Assembly (NCBI GenBank): GCA_910577675.1
Contig: CAJTOR010000012.1
Span: 26,620-90,619, forward strand
Direction of reading: 5' to 3'
From: an uncultured Lachnospiraceae bacterium
Lineage (GTDB): Bacteria; Bacillota; Clostridia; Lachnospirales; Lachnospiraceae
DNA length: 64,000 bases
Shown here: piece after piece, positions 43,192 through 50,162 of the stretch
Layout of the letters: each line of letters opens with the position of its first letter
Position numbering within the stretch: the first letter of the stretch is position 1
Notes under the pieces: generated by a model
What the model saw: the letters and a program-made list of their open reading frames with translations, nothing else
The model's database searches: none
Told to the model about the DNA's origin: nothing
Translations under genes and position numbers: made by a program

Positions 43192-43219
43192 AGTATAACA
43201 GATTTTTGACAAATTACAA
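43192..43219 (-). promoter_or_regulatory. Probable promoter of the peptide gene
   Basis: Minus strand: TTGTAA (43219-43214), 16 bp, TATACT (43197-43192), 32 bp before the start codon. Confidence 0.5.
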
Positions 43220-43484
43220 TAGCATTATTACGAAAATACACTTTCTGTTAATAAAAGGAGAAAAATTTTAATGGAATTTATGGAATAGAATGAGTCAGAT
43301 TTTCACCGGGTTTCAGCAGGGGGTAATTATGCTAAATGAGGTGATCTTATGCAGGCAGAATCAGGTAGTTATATCCGCTGATACTGGATTGTATGAATCA
43401 GTCCTGACGCTAAAATGAAGTAGGAATAAGAATAACACCTAAAAATACAAGGGAACATCTGGGGCAGTTGAAGCTGGCATGTGA

Positions 43485-43700
43485 ACTGGCAAAGCTGCTA
43501 CAGTACTTTTTTCGGATCTTGTGCCGTTGCAAAAAAGGCTTCCTGACCCAAGCAACCAGAGCTACACTACATACCCGGGTGTGGTTCACCTCATGAACGG
43601 AATCCTTTCATCTACAGAGTTTGTAATGAACTCAGGTGTCTATTTTTTGTATGAGGATATGAATGAGTTATTGTACGAAATTGAATTGTGGTACTATTAA
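43485..43700 (+). pseudogene. Possible gene remnant in the 43.2-43.8 kb gap
   Basis: The 675-bp gap upstream of the 173-aa gene holds a 71-codon open stretch with no start codon at its head. It reads protein-like: LVPLQKRLPDPSNQSYTTYP, then VHLMNGILSSTEFV and NELLYEIELWYY before the stop. Another frame just upstream (TPKNTREHLGQLKLACELAK) could be its frameshifted N-terminus. I do not recognise the family. Confidence 0.35.
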
Positions 43701-43834
43701 ATTTACAAAAAAAATGGACATGTACATAAATTTTGATTATAATATTTGTAAGAAAGGGAGTTTTTCCATGTAGATAAAATGAATAAGGAAGATTTATTTT
43801 AGAAAATGGAAATTTTTTCGAAGGAGGTATTGTT

Positions 43835-44356
43835 ATGAAAAACCGCAAAAAAATTATCCTTGTTTCCTTTTCCATTGCCCTGCTCGCCGCCTTTTTTGTA
43901 TACGAAAAGTGGCAGAGCGAAGCGGAGGATGATGCTGAGGTCAACCGCTATGTCTACCCGGTCGATTGGAACGATGGCTTGTTTGTGGAATTGAAAAAAG
44001 CCAAATGCAAGATACCGGAAGAAATATTGGACGGAATGAATGTGGAGGAGCTTGTTTGGGCGGTGATTGACTATCCGTTTTTGAGTGAGGCAGGCTTGTC
44101 AAATTACCGTGATCCGAAAAGAAAATCGTGGCTGGACTGTGAATGGACTGCTCGAACTTCGGATGCTTTCAAAAAACTAACAGAATGTAAAGATTCAGAA
44201 GAAAAAATTATCAAGGTGCTAAAGACAGCAACAGAAGAAGCTAAAAACGATGAGGAGAAGGACGATGTATATACAGCGCGATGGATATTTTATGATGCCC
44301 ATGGGAAATATTTTTCTTTTAATCAAGAGCAGTTGGATTTTTTATCTGTGCCATAA
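43835..44356 (+). CDS. Membrane-anchored hypothetical protein, 173 aa
   Basis: An N-terminal signal anchor (IILVSFSIALLAAFFVYEKW) is followed by a soluble acidic domain. The segment CKIPEEILDGMNVEELVWAVIDYPFL resembles a motif seen in small secreted proteins of Lachnospiraceae. No Cys lipobox. AAGGAGG lies 8 nt before the ATG. Function unknown. Confidence 0.65.
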   Translation: MKNRKKIILVSFSIALLAAFFVYEKWQSEAEDDAEVNRYVYPVDWNDGLFVELKKAKCKIPEEILDGMNVEELVWAVIDYPFLSEAGLSNYRDPKRKSWLDCEWTARTSDAFKKLTECKDSEEKIIKVLKTATEEAKNDEEKDDVYTARWIFYDAHGKYFSFNQEQLDFLSVP

Positions 44357-44374
44357 GTGAAGTACTTGGGCAAA

Positions 44375-44428
44375 GTGTGAAAGGGGCATAGGGGAAGTAA
44401 AAGGATTTTGAGTGTGACCCCTTTCACA
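44375..44428. repeat. 12-bp perfect inverted repeat
   Basis: GTGTGAAAGGGG (44375-44386) and CCCCTTTCACAC (44417-44428), 30 bp apart. It lies in the 570-bp gap after the 173-aa gene, which otherwise has no supported gene. Confidence 0.55.
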
Positions 44429-44731
44429 CAGATTAGCTGCTCCCGAAAGAGGTCGCAGCATGACCGAAAGTATGAAGAAAAAGGAAAGATTTTTAGGGAA
44501 AGGCTGTTGCAAATCAATGGATGGGCAACAGCCTTAAGGAATTGGGAAACCGTAAAAATCTGGATTGTTTATTTTTTGTTCCGTCGGTCGTGAAAGGGAA
44601 GGCATTGTGGGAAGACGATTACGGATGAATATGCCATGCTGAAATGTTCTGAGTGGGATTATTATAAATAGGAAGGGAAAGCGTCAGGTAAGGAAAAAGA
44701 AGTGTTATTGATCCAATTCCCTGTTTACCGG

Positions 44732-44764
44732 GAATCTCCCGCTGTGGGGGATTCTTTTTTTGTT
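44732..44764 (+). terminator. Rho-independent terminator upstream of nth
   Basis: GAATCTCCC-GCTGT-GGGGGATTC then a run of seven T. It would end a transcript from the 43.8-44.7 kb region. Confidence 0.82.
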
Positions 44765-44933
44765 TTATTTTGTGGTATTATGTGGTAAAATGGCAATAAT
44801 ATTGGAATAATAAATAAGCTGGCAAGATAAAGGGTGGGGAGGGGAATTCCAGGCAGGATGGAAAAGAGAGTGGTATCAACTGCCGGAGCCGAGGAGAAAA
44901 ATAGAAGCAAGGAAAATGAAGGAGGATAAAAGG

Positions 44934-45827
44934 ATGCAGGAAAGGAAGACACCGGAAATGCCAGAAAGAAAAATCACGGGAAATAAAAGGACAGAAAATA
45001 AAAGGGCGAAAGGGGAAATCGCAAAAGAGAAAATGATAAATAGGGAAGCAAAAAAATCCCCCCAAAAAGGAGTGCGGGAAGGTGCTGGCAGAAAAACCAA
45101 AGCAGTGAAGAACACAAAGAAGAAGCCTGTCAGCAAAACTGGAAATACCCGCACAAAAAGAAAACCTGCTGGAAAGACCGCCTTAAAAAATATTGCAGAA
45201 AAAAAGAAACTTGCGCTTTCTGTTATTGAGCGCCTGAAAAGGGAATATCCGGACGCGGGCTGCTCACTTGATTATAATGAGGCGTGGAAGCTGTTAGTGA
45301 GTGTGCGGCTTGCGGCGCAGTGCACCGACGCGCGCGTCAATGTGGTGGTTGTGGGACTGTACGAAAAATTTCCTGATGTGGCGGCTCTTGCCGCAGCACC
45401 GGTGGAGGAGATCGAGGAGATTGTAAGACCGTGCGGGCTTGGGCACAGCAAAGCGAGGGATATCAGTGCCTGCATGAAGGTTCTGCTTGAAAAATATGGG
45501 GGACGTGTGCCGGATGATTTTGATGCCCTCTTAGATTTGCCGGGTGTCGGGCGCAAAAGTGCGAACCTGATTATGGGTGATGTATTTGGCAAGCCCGCTA
45601 TTGTAACGGATACACACTGTATCCGGCTGGTTAACCGGATGGGGCTTGTGGATGGGGTGAAAGAGCCGAAGAAGGTTGAAATGGCGCTGTGGAAAATTAT
45701 TCCTGAGGAGGAGGGAAATGATTTCTGCCACCGCCTGGTGGAGCATGGTAGGGCGGTTTGTACAGCCAGAACAAATCCTTATTGTGATAAATGTTGTCTG
45801 AATGATATTTGTAAAAGGCGCATATAA
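44934..45827 (+). CDS. nth: Endonuclease III with long basic N-terminal extension
   Basis: Bifunctional DNA glycosylase/AP lyase for oxidised pyrimidines. The catalytic core starts near residue 90 and carries the HhH motif LPGVGRKSANLIMG (catalytic Lys), AIVTDTHCIR (Asp) and the Fe-S Cys set CTARTNPYCDKCCLNDIC. The first 90 residues are Lys/Arg-rich without hydrophobic core, absent from typical 210-aa Nth. AAGGAGG at 44919-44925 suits ATG 44934 rather than 44916. The tail may bind DNA nonspecifically. Monocistronic. Confidence 0.92.
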   Translation: MQERKTPEMPERKITGNKRTENKRAKGEIAKEKMINREAKKSPQKGVREGAGRKTKAVKNTKKKPVSKTGNTRTKRKPAGKTALKNIAEKKKLALSVIERLKREYPDAGCSLDYNEAWKLLVSVRLAAQCTDARVNVVVVGLYEKFPDVAALAAAPVEEIEEIVRPCGLGHSKARDISACMKVLLEKYGGRVPDDFDALLDLPGVGRKSANLIMGDVFGKPAIVTDTHCIRLVNRMGLVDGVKEPKKVEMALWKIIPEEEGNDFCHRLVEHGRAVCTARTNPYCDKCCLNDICKRRI

Positions 45828-46142
45828 TATAGAGCCGGATGGTGGATTGAGAAAAATGTACTGGACAAGTTTGCAGATGTAAATTCAAGGGAGAATAAGT
45901 AAAAAAATTACAGATAATTTAAAGAGGTATAAGGACTAAAAACGTTTTTTTATAATTTGCGGAATATTCAACAAAAAAACTTTGTTAAATCTGAAAATAT
46001 ATGTTAATTTTGCTTTTCTTTTTTGAATTTTGTGGTATAATGGTATTGGATATTTTAAATGCCAAGATTATTTAATAATTCCCAGTCTATTAAGGGATTG
46101 GCGGCGGCATAATATCAAGTAAATGCGACAAGAGGTGATAGC
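45828..46142. other. AT-rich leader of the glgCD operon
   Basis: Very AT-rich 314 bp. TATAAT at 46036-46041, preceded by TGTGG, is a likely -10 box about 100 bp before glgC; no clear -35 box at 17 bp. No gene seen. Confidence 0.45.
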
Positions 46143-47417
46143 GTGATTAAGAAAGAAATGATCGCCATGCTTTTGGCGGGCGGACAGGGCTCTCGACTTG
46201 GTGTTTTAACTTCAAGCATAGCAAAGCCGGCAGTAGCCTTCGGCGGCAAATACCGTATTATCGATTTCCCGCTGAGTAATTGTATTAACTCTGGTGTGGA
46301 CACCGTAGGTGTTCTGACACAGTATCAGCCATTAAGATTAAATACGCATATTGGGATTGGTATCCCGTGGGATCTTGACCGGAATATCGGTGGTGTTTCC
46401 ATTCTGCCGCCATATGAGAAGAGCACAAATGCAGAATGGTACAGCGGTACGGCGAATGCCATTTACCAGAACTTAAAGTACATGGAATATTACAATCCGG
46501 AATATGTGCTGATCCTTGGCGGTGACCACATCTATAAGATGGACTACGAGGTGATGCTTGACTTCCATAAGTCGAACAAGGCGGATATCACGATTGCGAC
46601 CCTGCCTGTCCCGATGGAGGAGGCGAGCCGTTTCGGAGTCGTGATCACGGATGAAACCAAGCGTATCCTGGAATTTGAGGAGAAACCGCCTAAGCCTAGG
46701 AGCAACCTTGCTTCAATGGGTATTTACATCTTTACCTGGAAAGTGCTTAGACAGGCGCTTATCGATCTCTCAGACCAGCCGGGCTGTGATTTCGGAAAGC
46801 ATATCATCCCATATTGCCATGAGAACGGGAAACGTGTATTTGCCTATGAGTACAACGGCTACTGGAAGGATGTCGGGACATTGCAGTCCTACTGGGAATC
46901 AAACATGGAGCTTATCGACATTGTGCCGGAGTTCAATCTCTATGAGGAGTTCTGGAAGATCTACACGAAGAGCGATGTCATCCCGCCGCAGTACATAGCG
47001 GAGGACGCTGTGGTTGAGCGCTGTATTATCGGTGAGGGTACGGAGATTTACGGCAAGGTCTACAACTCCGTGATCGGTGCGGGCGTAACGATTGGCAAAG
47101 GCGCGGTGGTGCGCGATTCCATCATTATGAAGAACACCGAGATCGGCGAGAACACGACCGTCAATAAGGCGATCATTGCTGAGAACTGTGTGATTGGCTT
47201 TGAGTGTGAGCTTGGTGTCGGTGAGGAAGTGCCAAACATTAAGTTCCCGAAGATTTACACGGACGGGCTGGTGACAATCGGGGAGGATTCGGTTGTGCCA
47301 AACAACGTTAAGATAGGAAAGAACACTGCAATTTCCGGTGGCACCACTCTGGATGATTATCCGAGTGGAACTTTAAAGAGCGGTGAAAGTATTATTAAGG
47401 CAGGTGACTTGAAATGA
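46143..47417 (+). CDS. glgC: Glucose-1-phosphate adenylyltransferase, catalytic subunit
   Basis: Makes ADP-glucose from Glc-1-P and ATP, the committed step of glycogen synthesis. 424 aa starting at GTG 46143. The nucleotide loop AGGQGSRLGVLTSSIAKPAV is intact, FPLSNCINSGV follows, ILGGDHIYKMDYEVML carries the catalytic Asp, and EEKPPKPRSNLASMGIY is the sugar-phosphate region. The C-terminal left-handed beta-helix has hexapeptide repeats. ATGA overlap with glgD indicates coupled synthesis. Confidence 0.96.
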   Translation: MIKKEMIAMLLAGGQGSRLGVLTSSIAKPAVAFGGKYRIIDFPLSNCINSGVDTVGVLTQYQPLRLNTHIGIGIPWDLDRNIGGVSILPPYEKSTNAEWYSGTANAIYQNLKYMEYYNPEYVLILGGDHIYKMDYEVMLDFHKSNKADITIATLPVPMEEASRFGVVITDETKRILEFEEKPPKPRSNLASMGIYIFTWKVLRQALIDLSDQPGCDFGKHIIPYCHENGKRVFAYEYNGYWKDVGTLQSYWESNMELIDIVPEFNLYEEFWKIYTKSDVIPPQYIAEDAVVERCIIGEGTEIYGKVYNSVIGAGVTIGKGAVVRDSIIMKNTEIGENTTVNKAIIAENCVIGFECELGVGEEVPNIKFPKIYTDGLVTIGEDSVVPNNVKIGKNTAISGGTTLDDYPSGTLKSGESIIKAGDLK

Positions 47418-48535
47418 GAGCGATAGGAATTATTTTAGCCGGGGGCAATTCCAGCCGGATGCGTGAACTGTCAAATAAGCGTGCGATTGCGGCGATGCCT
47501 GTTGCCGGCAGCTACAGGGGGATCGACTTTGTATTGAGCAATATGTCAAACTCCCATATCCAGAAGGTAGCGGTGCTGACCCAGTATAATTCCCGCTCCT
47601 TAAACGAGCACCTGAGCTCGTCCAAATGGTGGGATTTCGGAAGAAAGCAGGGCGGTCTGTACGTCTTCAACCCGACGATTACGGCGGACAATGGTTTCTG
47701 GTACCGCGGTACGGCGGATGCGATCGCGCAGAATCTTACCTTCCTGCGCAACAGCCACGAGCCATATGTTGTGATTGCGTCCGGCGACGGTGTTTACAAG
47801 CTTGATTACAACAAGCTTTTGGAATACCATATCGAGAAAAAGGCGGATATCACCATTGTTACAAAGGCGATGGAGAACGATGAGGACTGCACCCGCTTTG
47901 GTGTGGTACAGACGGACGAGGACGGTCGCATCACAAGGTTCCAGGAAAAGCCGCTTGTAGTGGCATCGAACCTGATCTCAACCGGTGTCTATGTCATCCG
48001 CAGAAGACAGCTTATCGAGATGATTGAGAAGGCGATGGAGGAAGACCGCACAGATTTTGTAAAGGACGTTCTGGTTCGCTACATAGACCTGAAGCGGATC
48101 TATTCCTACGAGATGACGGATTACTGGAGTAATATTGCCAGCGTTGAATCTTACTACAAGACGAACATGGATTTTCTGAAGAAGGATATCCGCGATTACT
48201 TCTTCAAGCAGTATCCGGATATTTATTCCAAGATCGATGACCTTCCGCCGGCGAAATACAATCCGGGCGCGGTGGTGAAGAACAGCCTTGTTTCAAGCGG
48301 CTGTATCATCAACGGTGTGGTGCAGAATTCGGTGCTGTTTAAAGAGGTTTATGTTGGGAACAATTGTACGATCAAGAACTCGATCATTTTGAACGACGTG
48401 CATATCGGTGACAACACCTATATCGAGAACTGTATCGTGGAGAGCCGTGACACCATCCGCGCGAACACGACTCATATCGGTGAGAATGGCGAGATCAAGA
48501 TTGTAATTGAGAAAAATGAGAGATATGGTTTCTGA
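47414..48535 (+). CDS. glgD: Glucose-1-phosphate adenylyltransferase, GlgD subunit
   Basis: Regulatory partner of GlgC in Firmicutes. 373 aa, starting in the glgC stop codon. The loop is GGNSSRMRELSNKRAIAAMP, altered from the catalytic GlgC form, and IASGDGVYKLDYNKLL replaces GGDH. A shorter beta-helix domain follows (AVVKNSLVSSGCIINGVVQN). Such GlgD proteins are nearly inactive alone but activate GlgC in the heterotetramer. Confidence 0.95.
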   Translation: MRAIGIILAGGNSSRMRELSNKRAIAAMPVAGSYRGIDFVLSNMSNSHIQKVAVLTQYNSRSLNEHLSSSKWWDFGRKQGGLYVFNPTITADNGFWYRGTADAIAQNLTFLRNSHEPYVVIASGDGVYKLDYNKLLEYHIEKKADITIVTKAMENDEDCTRFGVVQTDEDGRITRFQEKPLVVASNLISTGVYVIRRRQLIEMIEKAMEEDRTDFVKDVLVRYIDLKRIYSYEMTDYWSNIASVESYYKTNMDFLKKDIRDYFFKQYPDIYSKIDDLPPAKYNPGAVVKNSLVSSGCIINGVVQNSVLFKEVYVGNNCTIKNSIILNDVHIGDNTYIENCIVESRDTIRANTTHIGENGEIKIVIEKNERYGF

Positions 48536-48541
48536 TCTGTA

Positions 48542-48627
48542 TTGTACGGAATAATAAATAGGTAATATAATGTATATATTCAAGAGAGAGTTTCCCAGGT
48601 TCCGGTAGAAATTTTCCGGATCCTGGG
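48542..48627 (+). promoter_or_regulatory. spoVG promoter and leader hairpin
   Basis: TTGTAC 48542-48547 and TATAAT 48566-48571 (18-bp spacing). The leader carries CCCAGGTTCCGG...CCGGATCCTGGG (48594-48627), a strong stem ending 11 nt before the AAAGGGGG ribosome site; no T run, so not a plain terminator. Confidence 0.6.
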
Positions 48628-48653
48628 GGAATCTTAAAGGGGGTACATAAAGC

Positions 48654-48947
48654 ATGCAAATAACCGATGTACGTGTACGCAAGGTGACTAAAGAGGGGAA
48701 GATGAAGGCTGTCGTTTCAATTACGTTCGACGATGAGTTTGTGGTACACGACATAAAAGTCATTGAGGGGGAAAAGGGCATGTTTATTGCGATGCCAAGC
48801 CGCAGGTCGGTGGACAATGAATATCGCGATATCGCCCACCCGATCAATCCTGAAACCAGGGAGCGGATACAGAAGCTGATTCTTCAAAAATATGAGGAGA
48901 ACGGCGCACATACGAGTGCTGAACAGGAACAGGGGTGTGTTGATTGA
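48654..48947 (+). CDS. spoVG: SpoVG, RNA/DNA-binding regulator
   Basis: A 97-aa SpoVG protein, full length: MQITDVRVRKVTKEGKMKAV, FVVHDIKVIEGEKGMFIAMP and the conserved DIAHPINPETRERIQ. In Bacillus it affects septation and sporulation; in other Firmicutes it binds nucleic acid and modulates virulence or capsule genes. Supports a spore-forming lineage. Monocistronic with its own promoter and terminator. Confidence 0.97.
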   Translation: MQITDVRVRKVTKEGKMKAVVSITFDDEFVVHDIKVIEGEKGMFIAMPSRRSVDNEYRDIAHPINPETRERIQKLILQKYEENGAHTSAEQEQGCVD

Positions 48948-48957
48948 GAAATAGCAG

Positions 48958-48996
48958 ATCCAGCCAGTGCCTTTTGGGTATGGCTGGATTTTTTTA
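48958..48996 (+). terminator. Terminator after spoVG
   Basis: ATCCAGCCA...TGGCTGGAT followed by a T7 run. Confidence 0.92.
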
Positions 48997-49107
48997 TTTG
49001 TGCGGGGTAACCTATCAAACAAGTCCCCCCGCTTCCAAGTCGTATATTACTTGCTGTTAAAATATCAAAATTCTATTAATTTTTTGATAAATTTTCAGAT
49101 AAATTGC

Positions 49108-49136
49108 TTGCAAAACATAAAGTAATCTGTTATAAT
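49108..49136 (+). promoter_or_regulatory. Promoter of the 238-aa hypothetical gene
   Basis: TTGCAA 49108-49113, 17 bp, TATAAT 49131-49136. The untranslated leader would be about 160 nt. Confidence 0.65.
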
Positions 49137-49302
49137 ACAATTAAAGAAAATTCCGGATTTTTCTATTATTCTTTATGTGAAGCATACTATTAAATGGGGA
49201 AGTCAGATCGTGAGTGTTTATTAGATATTCCCCGGATGGGAATCTGGCAGGCTAAGGTCTATCGGAAGGGATTGCGGGCGGAAAGGCTATGGAGGTAGTC
49301 GT

Positions 49303-50019
49303 ATGAAGGAAGGATTGTTTGAAAAGAATATGTCGCTGTCGGAGATGGATGCGGTGCTCGAGCATTTTTTGACGGAGGAGAGTTCAACAATACGTATTTT
49401 GGTGGATATTCCCCTGACGGAGGAAGAATATATTCAGCTTTCCGATAAGCTTATCGGAATGAAGCGGAATATGGCTAACATCCAGCGCTACCGTATCAGT
49501 ATGCTGATGGCATGGGCATACGCGCTCTATTATGGCAAGGGTGAGAGTAAAGAATACTGTGAGATTATGAGCGGTCTGGATGAGATGCCGCAGTATTTTA
49601 CAAGGCAGTTTTTCCGGCTTTGCAGCAGGACGTTCGAGGAGTTTGGGCTAAACACATATTTTCCGGAAATTTGCAGCAAGCAGCAGTTATGTGGTATGAT
49701 GGTGGCGCAGGCGGGGATATCGGAGAAGATGGCACCGCATTTTTGCAGGCTTTTGGAGGAGATGAATGCTGGGAAGTCCATCAGTGAGGCGATGGAGGAA
49801 ATGGAGGCCACAAACAACGAGCATCTTGAGGATGTGGCAAGTTCCTCAAGCTATTATTTCCTAGAGAACCTTCTTCTTTCTGCCAAGGAAGTTATGCGCG
49901 ACTGCCGCAGCGGTCATTATACGGAACCGCAGATCCGCGAGAAGTATAGTATAACGTCAAGCAGACTGATCCATACATGCTGGTGCTGGGCGCAGAAGCA
50001 GAATATGGTCTGTGCATAG
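49303..50019 (+). CDS. Hypothetical helical protein, 238 aa
   Basis: All-helical, Met/Glu/Cys-rich soluble protein without signal peptide. It starts at ATG 49303 after TGGAGGTAG. Segments such as MKRNMANIQRYRISMLMAWA and CRSGHYTEPQIREKYSITSS suggest a C-terminal DNA- or protein-binding helix pair, but I recognise no family. It has its own promoter and a terminator downstream. Confidence 0.65.
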   Translation: MKEGLFEKNMSLSEMDAVLEHFLTEESSTIRILVDIPLTEEEYIQLSDKLIGMKRNMANIQRYRISMLMAWAYALYYGKGESKEYCEIMSGLDEMPQYFTRQFFRLCSRTFEEFGLNTYFPEICSKQQLCGMMVAQAGISEKMAPHFCRLLEEMNAGKSISEAMEEMEATNNEHLEDVASSSSYYFLENLLLSAKEVMRDCRSGHYTEPQIREKYSITSSRLIHTCWCWAQKQNMVCA

Positions 50020-50099
50020 GATGTGCGATGATAAAGAGGATTTTATAAAACCAGCGTAAATAAAGGGGCTGATCGGAGTTGAACAAGAAGAATGAAAAC

Positions 50100-50140
50100 G
50101 CCGCACGGAGCGATGATACAATCCCCGTGCGGCTAATTTT
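50100..50140. terminator. Hairpin terminator between the 238-aa gene and the arabinofuranosidase
   Basis: GCCGCACGG...CCGTGCGGC then TAATTTTTG on the plus strand; the minus strand has a shorter T run (CGTTTTC), so it may serve both. Confidence 0.75.
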
Positions 50141-50162
50141 TGTATTTGGGTAAAAGCCTGTT

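Noticed and set aside
47414..48535. Calling glgD a second catalytic GlgC
   Set aside because: The altered GGNSSRMRELSNKRA loop and loss of GGDH fit the GlgD regulatory subunit.
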